Shown here: positions 49,101-58,733 of the stretch, piece by piece | Position numbering within the stretch: position 1 is the stretch's first letter | Layout of the letters: each line of letters opens with the position of its first letter | From: Anticarsia gemmatalis | Lineage: Eukaryota; Arthropoda; Insecta; Lepidoptera; Erebidae | Reading direction: 5' to 3' | DNA: 64,000 nt | Assembly (NCBI RefSeq): GCF_050436995.1 | Contig: NC_134765.1 | Coordinates: 4,491,501 to 4,555,500, forward strand | Position numbers and translations under genes: made by a program | Notes under the pieces: model-generated | Database searches by the model: none | The model's input: the letters and a program-made list of their open reading frames with translations, nothing else | Told to the model about the DNA's origin: nothing

Positions 49101-49388
49101 AATTACTCCCTTAGCCTTCCATCCCTAGCCTTGACTTGTCTAATATGGTCTAAAAATGATTTATCTCCCTTCATTCGGGAATGAAAGAAATCTTAAAATA
49201 TAATGTACTAAGCCCTAACATTATAAAGTCTTACCATTGCCTCTGCTGTACCATCTTGCTTCTCTGAGAGTCCACTAGCTGTCCATCTTTGTACCATAAT
49301 ACTGTTCCTTTCTCTGATGAGGACTTCAAACCGCATGTCAATCGTAACCGCTCGTTGATTGAAGCCTCTAAATGCTTGTAGTCTTTGT
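33911..49388 (-). CDS. FGFR: fibroblast growth factor receptor (receptor tyrosine kinase), 5' incomplete
   Basis: Single-pass membrane receptor for FGF ligands (in insects branchless, pyramus, thisbe types), signalling to Ras/MAPK in trachea, mesoderm and glia. Sixteen exons read on the minus strand: Ig1 (two exons), acid box plus Ig2 (duplicated), Ig3 (first half duplicated), transmembrane segment, split tyrosine kinase. Kinase motifs are intact: GEGEFGKVV, VAVKMLK, HRDLAARN, DFGLAKD, activation-loop NDYYRKK, RWMAPESL. Using cassette D'-C' and exon A, the window codes 799 residues; both Ig2 cassettes give 953. All junctions keep frame. Signal-peptide exons were not found. I cannot tell whether it is the breathless or the heartless orthologue. 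Confidence 0.95.
34442..34579 (-). CDS. FGFR: FGFR exon: kinase C-lobe
   Basis: Encodes WSFGVLLWEIMTLGGTPYPT, VPGQYMYQHLSAGHRMEKP and PCCSLE. Acceptor cttgcag, donor gtaagc. Phase 2 both ends. Confidence 0.95.
34887..35080 (-). CDS. FGFR: FGFR exon: catalytic and activation loops
   Basis: Encodes CIHRDLAARNVLV, ILKIADFGLAKDVHSNDYY with paired activation-loop tyrosines, and LPVRWMAPESL. All catalytic residues expected for an active tyrosine kinase are present. Confidence 0.96.
35323..35434 (-). CDS. FGFR: FGFR exon: kinase insert and helix E
   Basis: Encodes a short kinase insert (YESPTEDLKEKKTLTQKD) and LVSFSYQVARGMEYLASRR, leading straight into CIHRDL of the next exon. Confidence 0.95.
35669..35858 (-). 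CDS. FGFR: FGFR exon: kinase N-lobe and hinge
   Basis: Encodes GHTDAEMMALVSEMEMMKMI with the helix-C glutamate, then HVNIINLLGCCTQDGPLYVI and VEYAPNGNLREFL. The INLLGCCTQDGPLYV block is diagnostic of FGF receptors. Confidence 0.95.
36008..36049. repeat. 19-bp stem hairpin with 4-nt loop
   Basis: Arms 36008-36026 and 36031-36049 pair with one mismatch (core ctccacataaaag / cttttatgtggag) around loop taac. It is in the intron between the glycine-loop and hinge exons of FGFR. Confidence 0.75.
36215..36455 (-). CDS. FGFR: FGFR exon: kinase glycine loop and catalytic lysine
   Basis: Encodes YELPMDIDWEVPRETLALGK, the glycine-rich loop LGEGEFGKVV and the lysine in VAVKMLK. Acceptor ctacag, donor gtaag. 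Confidence 0.95.
36839..37095 (-). CDS. FGFR: FGFR exon: transmembrane and juxtamembrane
   Basis: Encodes a hydrophobic span (LLINILTVVLGAMFFVAAII then VVMI), a stop-transfer CKKLKREK, and a juxtamembrane segment with THWTKKVTVEKPQ. The VTV sequence resembles the FRS2-docking VT dipeptide site of vertebrate FGFRs; relevance in insects is unproven. Confidence 0.93.
37730..37865 (-). CDS. FGFR: FGFR exon: second half of Ig3 (common)
   Basis: Acceptor gctttcag, donor gtaagt. Encodes LTIYNVTKEDEGWYVCVALN then SLGNTTAKGFLTVLE: the closing D-x-G-x-Y-x-C motif of Ig3. This is the only copy, so A and B must both use it. Confidence 0.92.
38870..39115. repeat. older interspersed repeat nested in left arm
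   Basis: Contains cccgcgcatctttgcttgcg, a block ctcctattggtcgtagcgtg and the tail agttcctgagattagcgcg followed by caaacaaacaaac. I know this combination as a common lepidopteran repeat. The same segment is mirrored at 40109-40354, so it inserted before the inverted duplication. Confidence 0.6.
39216..39521 (-). pseudogene. mirror-image truncated copy of the element gene
   Basis: In the left arm the same two exons occur on the minus strand (39395 to about 39521, and 39216-39313), with the same splice sites and the acidic tail. Only about the last 43 codons of the first exon are present, because the arm ends at 39521. It has substitutions, e.g. KEWV in place of KGWV. Confidence 0.6.
39508..40008 (+). 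CDS. transposon-type protein, C-terminal part, spliced
   Basis: Two exons, 39508-39829 and 39911-40008 (donor gtattt, acceptor tttttacag), give 139 residues. The motif LPPCKSKLLQQFRRASYIAG then VWSNAHIKRP and a W-x-D-G-D-QLP ending matches a C-terminal region I have seen in many uncharacterised, transposon-associated animal proteins. The second exon is acidic and ends NDDDDE. The catalytic N-terminal part is missing, so this is probably a truncated element gene. The ATG at 39508 is simply the first in frame. Confidence 0.55.
40109..40354. repeat. older interspersed repeat nested in right arm
   Basis: Mirror image of 38870-39115. Its position is exactly symmetric about the palindrome centre. 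Confidence 0.6.
41105..41345 (+). pseudogene. small frameshifted ORF inside the TIR element
   Basis: A frame from ATG 41105 (MERAYQKIYLTKTEYC) stops at 41153, while an overlapping frame continues from about 41136 through IAELLEGLSKDKHF and LINQLITGQISVGFFLEKL to a stop at 41343. The second frame has no ATG of its own. Charged, helical-looking; not recognised. Likely one gene broken by a one-base shift. Confidence 0.4.
41551..41725 (+). mobile_element. tRNA-derived SINE (family 2, copy 1)
   Basis: A-box-like gagcagtggtttaggtcg (41556-41573) and a mutated B-box gggttgagttccc (about 41605-41617). The body has gtttcgggtctggttgtaat. It lies within the TIR element, so it inserted later than that element or was carried by it. 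Related to 54657-54800. Confidence 0.65.
42123..42346 (-). CDS. FGFR: FGFR exon A: first half of Ig3, alternative copy
   Basis: Acceptor tttatag, donor gtgagg. Encodes ERLYAKPVLTRGAANVTALV, ETARFSCEFLTDLHPSVYWM, to DNSKLVS. 224 nt, phase 1 in and phase 0 out. Paralogous to exon B, with a much better donor. Confidence 0.9.
42347..43694 (-). other. FGFR intron between Ig3 exons B and A
   Basis: 1348 bp. The part next to exon B (43380-43690) is the 42-bp tandem array. The remainder is AT-rich and without visible features. Confidence 0.7.
43380..43680. repeat. tandem array of about seven 42-bp units
   Basis: Unit like gattagtcatcatctttctt tgcctgaccatcaccaagca gt. Mostly 42 bp, one unit longer by about 6 bp, last one degenerate. 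The array ends about 15 bases from the donor of FGFR Ig3 exon B. On the RNA strand every complete unit contains actaatc, a branch-point-like word. The apparent plus-strand ORF here (43475-43702) is a product of the repeat. Confidence 0.9.
43695..43897 (-). CDS. FGFR: FGFR exon B: first half of Ig3, alternative copy
   Basis: Acceptor ttgtag. Encodes ERYPSKPYIKEGYPGNITVL, ETATLSCPPVSDLEPYLYW, then PSDMPIPIGVTIE. The start matches the ERSPHRPILQAG position of vertebrate FGFR exon IIIa. With the donor placed at GAG/gttcat it ends in phase 0 and fits the exon at 37865. That donor is weak, and a tandem repeat begins right behind it, so the 3' edge is the least certain boundary here. Confidence 0.75.
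44218..44409 (-). CDS. FGFR: FGFR exon C: second half of Ig2, copy 2
   Basis: 192 nt, phase 1 both ends. Encodes GNPTPNITWYKNKSTPITRA and ADNGNYTCVVCNQLGCINHT. Exactly the length of C'. Donor gtaagg. Confidence 0.92.
44410..44872 (-). other. FGFR intron between exons D and C
   Basis: 463 bp, mostly occupied by a MITE-like insertion (44455-44640) related to one at 63340-63545. Confidence 0.65.
44455..44640. mobile_element. MITE-like dispersed repeat, copy 1
   Basis: Shares with 63340-63545 the blocks cgacaaccggct, agcg(c/t)(c/t)tctagcgggcg, cgttttaaatgtcaaact or close variants, and attgtag..tagagaatcg. Neither copy shows a transposase ORF. Ends and target duplication are not resolved. Confidence 0.6.
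44873..45142 (-). CDS. FGFR: FGFR exon D: acid box and start of Ig2, copy 2
   Basis: 270 nt, phase 1 both ends. Encodes ILSQIKSRSL, a longer charged stretch with DDDPDEKGEKD, then YFAPRFKHPSKL and SIRLRCAAEG. Same plan as D' but 12 residues longer and richer in Lys and His. Only 165 bp of intron separate it from C'. Confidence 0.9.
45308..45499 (-). CDS. FGFR: FGFR exon C': second half of Ig2, copy 1
   Basis: 192 nt, phase 1 both ends. Encodes GNPTPNITWSKDKVSPIG and ADEGNYTCVVCNQLGC. Roughly two thirds of residues are identical to exon C. The donor is gtatgg. Confidence 0.92.
45809..46042 (-). CDS. FGFR: FGFR exon D': acid box and start of Ig2, copy 1
   Basis: 234 nt, phase 1 both ends. An acidic run (DDADFDPEEFGDKDELIDED) is followed by LFAPRFRQPANL and SIRLRCVAEG with the first Ig2 cysteine. 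Paralogous to exon D at 44873-45142. The acid box before Ig2 is a defining FGFR feature. Confidence 0.9.
46825..46949 (-). CDS. FGFR: FGFR exon: Ig1 second half
   Basis: Acceptor tttttcag, donor gtaata. Encodes LRIKMFRAKDAGLYACKTD, the D-x-G-x-Y-x-C end of Ig1, then SNLQDIEG. Ends in phase 1, compatible with either acid-box exon downstream. Confidence 0.9.
47699..47722. repeat. 10-bp-arm palindrome
   Basis: cacggaatga ttag tcattccgtg: perfect arms with a 4-nt centre. Possibly the end junction of a small element; no function is apparent. Confidence 0.7.
48150..48350 (+). mobile_element. LINE-type 3' tail
   Basis: Contains gagtttcttgccagctcttc and ccttccgaactggtggtaaa, a 3' module I know from lepidopteran non-LTR elements, followed by aatgaataaataattt and an AT-rich tail. 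The short ORF over it (48088-48312) is not a gene. Confidence 0.55.
48863..48876. promoter_or_regulatory. perfect X-box (RFX-type) palindrome
   Basis: gttgctatggcaac fits the RFX consensus GTNRCC-N-RGYAAC class of imperfect palindromes, as GTTGCTATGGCAAC. It lies in the FGFR intron between the two Ig1 exons. Function is inferred only. Confidence 0.35.
49235..49388 (-). CDS. FGFR: FGFR exon: Ig1 first half
   Basis: Acceptor ttgttacag, donor gtaag. Encodes LEASINERLRLTCGLKSSSE and VLWYKDGQLVDSQRS: the first Ig cysteine and core tryptophan. Starts in phase 1, so at least one upstream coding exon exists. None was identified in 49.4-64 kb. Confidence 0.9.
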
Positions 49389-52300
49389 CTGTAACAATAA
49401 AGAAGTAAATAAATTAATAATGTTATAAGGAAATCATCTATTGATTAATGAGAGGGTTATAGTAAGTAAATAATGATGATGTATTATAGTAAAGGATGTT
49501 TGGTCTATCTTATTTCGTATTTATGAAAAAGGTTTTTAGGAACCAAATAATTATTTATAGAAGAGAATTACTTTTGGTCTGGTGATAGATGGGACTTTTT
49601 GGTGGCCAAAAAATTACTGATTTAAACCGCATAGTTATTAAAGTTTTTGGTTTTTACAAAATTCAAAAGCAAATAACTTAAAAAATATTTTACAATATTT
49701 AAAAATACTCAAGTATTCAAACTAATCTTTATGCGGCCTTCATGAATTAAAAAATACAGCTTCACGTATAATGTGACCATAAACTATCCAGGATTAAATA
49801 TAGTCTCCTTTTAGCGTAAAGTTCTCAGCTCGTAAAGTTAACCCTTCGAGCGCTTGTAGTGAATGCGAATGAGTTCTTGCGACTTCGAACACAAGTCATG
49901 TGCGAGTTAAGATTAAAAAATGTTTACGGGCTACAAAATTTCAATTAAGTTTATATTGTGACTTGATTATTAAGTTTGATGGATTCATCTGTTGTGTAGA
50001 GTTGTTTCTGCTTATTATGTAACTCGTGAAACGAAGTTAGACTTTTCAGTTTGTTTTTATCATTCTGCTAGCATTGTCATTATTAAAATGTACAATATTT
50101 TTATTCATTTGTAACTGGGACAAAAAATTTAAAAAAGTTTTTTTACACATATTATGATAGTAAACAAACCTTTTATCGCAAGCGAGCACATAACTAAGTA
50201 ATTCAGGCTACTGTTTAAAGCTTTCCAAGACAAATTGGAATAAGCCAATAGCACTTCTACCGACTATGGACCTCCTAAAACTCTAATGTTTAAACAAGTA
50301 ATAATTTAAATCCTATTGGACCCTCAAACCAAAATAAGTCCCCAAATTGAAACACAGGCGTCGAAATATAGTAAATGCATTTGCAACACTGGGGCGTGTT
50401 AAAATAATATACCAGTAGATTTATAGTGTTCAGGTGTCCCCGTTGCGAACTCAGAACTCTATTTTTGGCTTGAAACGTGATTTTAATGAGCATTGACGTT
50501 TCAAATTTTATTTTAAGTTTTAAGTCATTGTGTCTAACGACTTTCGCTTCGCATTTTAGGGTTATGGGTTACTGTTACTGCCTTTTAAATTTATGCAACA
50601 GTTTTTGCTTACAAGTTCAAAAGGGATTTTGAGTTCACTTTTTGTTGTTGGACGTTACAATTACTTTTAAAGTGAGCTAATTTGGAGTACTTGTACTTTT
50701 TCTTTGTAATTTATAGATAGTTTGGTAGTCTGGTATATACCGTTGTATTAGAAGAAGATTAAGTTATCTAATAGTGTTATTTGCTATTTATCAAAGCTCT
50801 AGAAATTGAATCCGCATTTTTTCTGGGTATAATTTTATAGCTATTGATATTTTTAAAGAAGAAACTCGATGAAGCGAAGTTTTTATTGATGTTTGATTTA
50901 TTAAAGACCTTTTTACACTTACGTTGTTGGTATATGATATATCTCAAATCTTTCATAACGTGAGCAGAGCAGTCCTTCAAAATATAAAAATGCATTTTAT
51001 TTTTGTATGCAAGTGGCGTTCACACGAATATATTCATGTAGCAGTTGTACAAAGTAACAGCTCTTTGTTTTGTGCTCAGCTGAAATTTTAACTGCCATCC
51101 AGATTTGTGGACTGTGAATTATTGCTTCGAGTTGGGAAAGTGCTGGATAAAAATATGAATAATCGATATCGATATTTGGCTTGCTTGAATCCGCATTACC
51201 CTGTTTGGTTCGAAGGTTGACTGAACTTAAATCCTTAACTTAAAAGCAGAATTGGTATTAATTTAATTTTATGTATATTGCAATCTTCTACAGTAATAAT
51301 TATTTATATTTAGCTAAATATTAATGAAATCATAACGACAAAATGTTGGATAGTGTTTGTAAAGTATGGTCAACAACAGAGTGATTTAAAACTAATTAAA
51401 TCACATCCATTATCGACAAAATAAAATGTAAAAGTAAGAATAAGCATAAAGCATAATCGATATCGAGTACAAATGACCGTCACTGTTATTTTTGCAAACT
51501 GCTTAACCATCGATTGAGTACATGTGTTGAGCAGATGCAAGCCCAAGGACCAAGGGACCACAAAAACTTGGAAAGTCAAGTCTCAGTCGTAAACTTTTTG
51601 GTGTTTTTAAAAACAATAGCCCTTGAAAAGGTTCGTGAGAAATTCCGTGACAAATGATTGTAACATTGTGAATGTTATTTTGAATAATATTTATTTTGTT
51701 TTTGTTCATTTCTTAGTAAGGAAATGAGTCTTGAGAATTTCTCTAACTGATAAATAATATGTAACTAGTAAATGGGATTTGACGACTTAATTTAAATAAT
51801 TTCCCGCCTTTAACTAGTATTCAACACGTACTATTTTAACTGACGTGAGTATAAATATTCAGGTTGGCAAAGGTTGTGTACAGTCACTGATAAGTTTATG
51901 GTTATATGTATCGACCGCACAGATCACCATATAACTGGCAAATAACCGAATCACGAGCCAAATTGTGGAAAAAAAATCACCACCAGCATTTTAACATAGA
52001 GGTACACTGCCGTTTCGACCACCATCATAGTGAAATCAAACTACATTTCAAATCTTCCTTATGATTCCCATAAAAAGCAACAGGTAAACCCTTAAACACA
52101 GTACTTATATTTGGACCACCATGAAAAGATTAGTATGATCCCATTGTTCCAAATAATTTGTACCCGAATGGTCTCAGCGAAGGGACTTACCAATTACAAG
52201 TTATTGTATTGTCATTGAAATTATTTGGGAGGTATCAACGAAAATATTGAGATTGTGACGCTTGTTCAATCTCGCTTTGAATTAAATAATGTTAATTTCA

Positions 52301-54656
52301 TTTTATTAATAGTAGCTTTTACTTTAACAACATTATTTGTTATTGATAGGTCTCTAGATTTTTTAATTCGCGGACAATTAGCGGAGTAATAACTGGTCAC
52401 AATGTTTTAATTTTGTCAATTTTTTTTTACTTTCTTCAAGAGTAAAAACTCCCCGTGAGATGTTGGATTATCTAACAATACTTATTCATATATCTCTGAA
52501 CACACTTTCAGGATACACATGTACATTGTACAATGTTATAATATCAAAAAATATGCAAAAGATTGTGCTAAAATAAGCATCACACCGAGCAAAGGTTAGT
52601 AGCATAATAAAATACATTTCATATAAAACACGAGATACAGTCCGAGTAATGTGAATATGTAAGTCTTTTGTATTGCTACCGTATGGGTTTTTAATTGCTT
52701 GGATTACAGCCAGAAATATTTTCGTGTAATGCTTCGTGTTCATTAGAAATGTATTACGGGAATTGTTCTTGAATCACGGTTACAGTAGAGATAGTAATTG
52801 TATTGAATAAAAACGGCAAATGTGTTTTAAAGACTGCATTTTATAATATTTTTTGGGAAACAAGATTTGTAGTCAAATTATATAATAGAAAGACATATAG
52901 ACAACTATGATGAAACGATAAAGGGATACGTAGCAAAATGTATTAGTTCTGATATTATCTTTCACCAGAATGACCGCGAATTACTTTCTTCAACTTAATG
53001 TTAACAAACTCACAATTTTTCATGATAGTAATACGGATAAGTTGATGAAATGACTAATCACATGTGCATTCGAAACAAAAATCTTTGGCAAATGTTTGTC
53101 CAAAGAAATTTCTTTAAAACACATTTTTATAATAATTTATGTGCCAACTGAGACTCATTGTCATAAAAACACAATGGAATCCGTGTTATTCTAACAATTC
53201 CATCAGAATTAGGCCAGCAAGAACTAAGAAAACAGAATCTTAGGTAACATCTATTTCCGTACTGTCAGAACAACTCATAATTTTGTATTATTAGACTTTT
53301 ATTCGATAATATTTTCTTTTATTTGTGTCATATTGAAGTGTTGAGAGCTGAATGGATGTTGCAACAACTGTTGAAGTATATTTGCTATAGTTTATTAGTT
53401 GTTTTGGATATCATTTCTATCGTCTACGATACTGCGGATCGGTCTGAAGTTTTGTTTCCTCATGATTGCCTGAAAATAAACTACCGCTACCGCGTGCAGT
53501 AATGAAAACCGCATATTATGCAGTATTTTTATTTGTTCATATCTAAGCATATTTCGCTAAACAATACCGATTACCTAGCATTAGGTACGTTTCATTACGG
53601 AATTTATTGTCCACAAGTTCCAAAGCGTTAGTATTAGTTCCGAGTTGGGATAACACCCACAACACATTTAGCGTTGAAAGTGACCATATTATATTATAAT
53701 TGTTTACACAATGAGTTTCATACGTCATACAAACAAACAAAACGGTCACCTACGTGTGTTGGAACAAGTAGCGCGCAATATGCATCGGAAACTGTACTGT
53801 ATATAGCATCGATTAGTTCCCGTAAGGCAACAAGGAAGAGGAAACGATCATCAGTGACCTGTCCTTCTACGAATGATTGTTATGATGCGTAGTACTATGT
53901 TGCATCATTATTAGAGGAATATTTTTGACCACAATTTGAAAAGTTCGGACGACTTTTTTCACCTCAAAACCGAACTTTCATAAACCAGTATTAAGTTCTG
54001 CATGATTTGACAAAGTTTGAGTAAGCTACTTTTGATTGAATGCCATTTCACAGATGGCATTTTTTTGGGGGTTAGAAGTTAATTTTGCAAACGATCTTGC
54101 CTAGCAATGGGACACTCAATCAGGCTAAACAAAAAAAGGCATTAAGTATATTATGTAATTGTACAGGTAAAATAATACGTTTCTTCTGATTGCGAGCTAA
54201 TTCCCGGTTTAAGCAGTTATTAAAAAAGATTCTCAAAATTTTCGAACCGCAGTAAATATTTAAAGACTAGGACTAAATAGGAAATTCGAACCAGTTATCC
54301 ATGGTACGACTATTTACCATCTTTGTTTAGATGAAAATGCCCAGAAACTCTTAACAACTTTTCATTACCGGCTGTATTCACTCACCTACATAACAATACT
54401 GTCTACAAAAACAAAATTTTCTTTATCTCGTGTCAACTACAGCACTACAGCTAAACCTTAACCTACTGTAACGTATCTAATACCGTACTGTGCATGACTA
54501 GTATATTAAATATACTGAACATGTCAACAATAGGCATCCTCCATACTTGCGCCTTATACAGTCCGCTACGATTTGAGGTACTATACGCTAGATACATACT
54601 GATGTTGGAAGGAATTTGTTTGTTTGTCTGTTTTATTGCTTTAGTTGATGTTTTCA

Positions 54657-54800
54657 CGGTTCAGTGGGTAACGTCGCACTGTTACTGTCGGGGATTGTTG
54701 GTTCGATTCCCACAATACAACTTATTCCGTGATCTACAAATAGTCGTTTTAGGTTTGGTTGTAATTTAAATTCCTTGTTTTTTCTATACGTTTATAAAAA
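54657..54800 (+). mobile_element. tRNA-derived SINE (family 2, copy 2)
   Basis: A-box-like ggttcagtgggtaacgtcg (54658-54676) and B-box ggttcgattcc (54700-54710). The body shares tttggttgtaattt and attccttgttttttct-like words with the copy at 41551-41725. Confidence 0.65.
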
Positions 54801-55249
54801 GTTTTCATTAAACAAGGATATAATATATTGAATTAAAGGGTATACTATAATGATTGCTCAGGCTGCCTTTTAAAACACTTTTATTAACCTATAAATCTTA
54901 ATAATCAACTAAAATCTTCACTACGTTAGTTTCATATTCTAACTTTCCCTTAATAGTACATCAAAGCAACAAAATCAGTTTTCTTTGGGCTTTCCTTTAG
55001 TTCAGATTTCAAAGCGCCCATTATGTAGCCACAACTATACGGCCACATCAATGAAAAGTAACTCATTTGGGCAACCTAATCTTAACAAGCTTAAGTTAGT
55101 GAATTTTATCACATCGTCAGGTTAAAATGCGTTGAAAAAGAATACGACTTATATTTCAAGAAATAAATGGAGAATGCAATTATCTAATCCTTAACTTAGT
55201 TCCCTTTTTAAGAAATTAATTTTATCTCAAAAGAGACATGCACGATATT

Positions 55250-55310
55250 CTTGTCGCTTTGGTCTCTGCCTGCCCCAATGGGAAACAGGCGTAATGTTAT
55301 GTATGTACAT
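55250..55310. repeat. short retroelement tail, copy 2
   Basis: tctctgcctgccccaatggg then aacaggcgtaatgttatgta. Same module as 28410-28460. Confidence 0.55.
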
Positions 55311-57134
55311 ATGTTTGTATTTTGTCGCTACAGAATATTTAGTTAACACCTTAATTTAAGTTATCAGAACTATTTTTACTCAAAAACATACACTCACTAA
55401 AACAGTTTCAATCTCCCTTCATACTCAATAACCCACACAAAAAACATCCCTCAAAAAATAAAACTGCGTACAAAATAACTTGAAGTTAACCGTCAAGTAT
55501 CAATGTCAAGGTACTACGATACTTATCCTGAAAACTACACCCTGTATTTCAAGCCAGACCAATTTCAACCTTATAACTATAGAAATAAGAGTGAATTTAA
55601 TTAGTGGTGTATGTGAAAATATCACGTGGCACCCGTCATATTAAGTATGGTGATGTGACATGTAGAAATAGCCATGCTTCCTGTGATTTTATGCCCCGTT
55701 CGTATTCAATTTTGTTCGTGAATGTGCTGTTAATATTTTGGGAGAATGCTCAGGTAAGGAGCTTATGGTGAGACTATTGATAGTAGCGATGTTACTTTCG
55801 TTTAGAGTGAAATGCTAATATTGATGAAAGTTACTGATTTAAATTAACTGAACAAGCAAACTTATTTTGAGTGATCATAATTTTTTGCAAAATTATGCTT
55901 GAAATGAGGTCAACCTTTAGTATGCAAAACATGTTTCAAAGTTTGTAGTTGATTAAACTAAATTATCTCTCATTTTTTTACAGTCAAATTAAAGCTCTTC
56001 TTCGATTCAGCGGCAGAATTTCAAAATCATTCCTCAAATAAAACATATTTTCATCACGGCTAATATGAAGGAATTTATCACTTAATATCTAATTAGACAT
56101 CACCTCAAAGTTTATTATGACAACTTCAAAGCAGAACACGAATATAGGAAACTATCAACCACACTAAAAGATGAAAAGACGATATTTTTAATACGTTGTC
56201 GCGTCAAGAATATAAAAATATTAAAAAGACACACCGCTACATCCGTTTCCTCTTCGGATTTCGATTGCGCGTGCGCGGGCTTTTTCCCAATTAAGATGGC
56301 GGCAAAAGGCGGAAGCCGAACGTCGTTACTAGTAATCCGAAACGTCACTTCCTCCTGTTTGACAGTTGCGAAATTTAAATTCAACGGTTGGTATGACGTG
56401 ATAATTTGACAGTTATGATGTAAATTGCCAAGTATGTTGGCTGAATATCAGGAATTTTGATTTTGAACATGAATGTGGAAATAATTAACGTTTGAATTGG
56501 GATGACTGACATAAATTTTGAAATAGATGATTTAACGGAATTCATACAGACATTAGTATAATGTCTTCCTGTCATGGAAATAGAGAACGGAAATCTAATG
56601 GTATTTTGGTTCTTCCAGTCTGTTCACGTTCCCTATTAAGGCATGTGCTAACAAACAGATTACTTTGGCTGAGTTGCACTCACTACTTTCTAACTGAAAC
56701 CAAGTACAAACTATCCTATATCGTAGTTTTCATAAATTGCTAAACTAGCCGTGCTTTTTATAAAGCTGTAACTGAAAATTGCTTTGTAGAATGCAGAATC
56801 TTCAAAATTAACAGAAACCTAATAAATAAGGCTTAAATCATATACAAGTAATTGAGTTTTACACAGGATAGGTACTAAATCTTTAAATGACGTTTATTGA
56901 TCTCCCATATTGCACATTTATGCAAAACGTAGTGGCCATCTCCTTCCAATTATCTATTATGTAAGACTCGTATATCATCGCTTATGTACATTTAAATAGC
57001 TGTTATAATCAGGAGTTTCCTGCAAATGTGACTATTGGTATATTTATTACTTACTAGTTTTCTTAGTATTTGTTGTTGGTAACCAATAGCATTTTAAAAG
57101 GAAATTGAAATGAATGAGGTATCTTCTTCGTCGG

Positions 57135-57503
57135 CTAAAATGTATTTTGATCGTTCGTCGAAAAACGTTTCCAGTATCTGTATCTCCAAAACACTTTTTT
57201 GTCGGGAAATGTACAAAAAAAAGGAGCTATTAGCATAATCTTAAATCTACTTGTCATGATAATCTTAATTATGGTTTCTCGTAAAATATCATAAAACAGC
57301 TCGTTGTCTATCACCAAAATCCTTAAATCAATAAAATAAACATCATCACATCTTTCAAAAGGCACGACTATCTCGAAATCGTCACAAAAACAGTAATCAT
57401 TTCTGCTAATAGCAACCGAATAGTTCGAATAGTTAAATACTTTTTGCTTCTCAACTTTTTCTTCTATCACATGTGAGTTTTGGCGCGAAGGGTCGGCCGC
57501 CAT
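57135..57503 (-). CDS. unrecognised 122-residue ORF
   Basis: Starts MAADPSRQNSHVIEEKVEKQ in a good initiation context (aaagATGGCGGCC) next to a GC-rich patch and ends NDQNTF. No signal peptide, rich in Tyr, Phe, Asp and Arg, no domain recognised. A 36-residue ORF opens 79 bp away on the plus strand (57582), so the patch between could be a divergent promoter. Long for chance in such AT-rich DNA but unsupported by homology; it may be a real small gene or an element fragment. Confidence 0.3.
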   Translation of the reverse strand: MAADPSRQNSHVIEEKVEKQKVFNYSNYSVAISRNDYCFCDDFEIVVPFERCDDVYFIDLRILVIDNELFYDILRETIIKIIMTSRFKIMLIAPFFCTFPDKKVFWRYRYWKRFSTNDQNTF

Positions 57504-57581
57504 CTTTGTTTTATTTATAGAGGCGCGTGCGCGTTACTTTTAGTTGCGTTCAATTAGTTTGATTTGTGAGAAATCGATTTC

Positions 57582-57692
57582 ATGGAAGACACCGTTGACG
57601 AGGACTTTGAAACGGCTGTAAATAATTTTAATTGGAAATGCGAAGGTGTTACCGGTGTTTACAAGCAGATGGTTAGGAATAAGAGATTATAG
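57582..57692 (+). CDS. unrecognised 36-residue ORF
   Basis: MEDTVDEDFETAVNNFNWKC and on to VRNKRL, stop at 57690. Acidic start, basic end. Could be a first exon or a microprotein, or chance. Divergent from the ORF at 57135-57503. Confidence 0.2.
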   Translation: MEDTVDEDFETAVNNFNWKCEGVTGVYKQMVRNKRL

Positions 57693-57792
57693 ATATCATT
57701 ACATGTATTTACCTCGGATAGCAACTAGTAGGACGAGAATAGGCACCTATAGCCAGTATGGTGATGAGCTGATGAGAGAGCGATTGCTTTAA

Positions 57793-58034
57793 ATAATTGG
57801 CCATAGTTAAACGGAAAGGATCCAACCCACACTACGGCCGAAAATGAGTTATGTATACCAAAACACTCCTTGAAGTTAAAATTTTAATTCAAACCCTGAA
57901 GTTATAGTCCTGAGTTAGTCCCCAAAGTTAAAGTGGAGAATCAATGACGGAATACGATCTGAACTTAAAAGTTAAATATCTCGAAACTACGTCTGTGTGG
58001 GTTGGATCGTTTCCGTTTAACTATGGCCAATTAT
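57793..58034. mobile_element. 242-bp MITE with 40-bp terminal inverted repeats
   Basis: Arms 57793-57832 and 57995-58034 match with one mismatch (ends attggccatagttaaacgg). Possible TA target duplication if the element is taken from attggcc to ggccaat, which would suggest a Tc1/mariner-type mobiliser. No ORF inside. Confidence 0.85.
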
Positions 58035-58712
58035 GAAACACTCGCAAATAGGATTAAAAAAATACTTTTTATCTATGTTTGTACTTTGACAGACACACTA
58101 TAGGCACTAATTAGGATCTGGATGATTAGGAACTATACACAAACTGGTTGTTATTTTCACCTAAACCCAATTACACCGTCTTTGTTGTTTAAAAAATGAG
58201 GACAGCAAAACATGAAGCTCAGTATAAATCTTTTACTACCTGTAGTTTAATTTTCCATGAATTATTTGATGTAGCTCATATAGCACATAATTAGTAGTCG
58301 TTCAAACAACTGCGCGTACGCACGCGCTAACATTGTGATAAATTGACCTTTTGCCAACAGTTTTAGTTCATCATGTTTAATACTGTTTATTATTAGAGAA
58401 AAAACGAGTTATTCTTGATGTTTTTGTAGGGCATTTACCTCTATAAGTAATGATGAACATAGACATTCGGTAAACAGAAAAACTTACTTTTTGATCATCT
58501 TGTAAAAGAGTTTCCCACTAGATTTCTTTCAATATATCTTTCAATAATATTACCTCACTTTACTATTGGTACTACAGATTTTACAGAGGTTAAGGATATT
58601 AACCAATTCCTTCTCGAAAGTTCTCAATAGTGTCTTGATAGTTGATAGTGGTCTTTTTTTCACACACACTGTCGACTCTTGACTGAAACATTGTTTGCTA
58701 TCTGAGCCTTTA

Positions 58713-58733
58713 GCCACTGAAACTTTCAGTGGC
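58713..58733. repeat. 21-bp palindrome
   Basis: gccactgaaa c tttcagtggc: 10-bp perfect arms with one central base, followed by a T-rich stretch. Resembles a terminator hairpin, but nothing transcribed is recognised next to it. Confidence 0.6.

Larger units (their letters stand above)
46043..49234 (-). other. FGFR introns flanking the Ig1 second-half exon
   Basis: Covers introns 46043-46824 and 46950-49234. Contents: a palindrome (47699-47722), a LINE-like tail (48150-48350) and a perfect RFX-type X-box (48863-48876). Otherwise AT-rich. Confidence 0.6.

Noticed and set aside
53543..53892. Minus- and plus-strand ORFs considered as FGFR signal-peptide exon
   Set aside because: The minus ORF start is not followed by a phase-1 donor and lacks a clean signal peptide with cleavage site.
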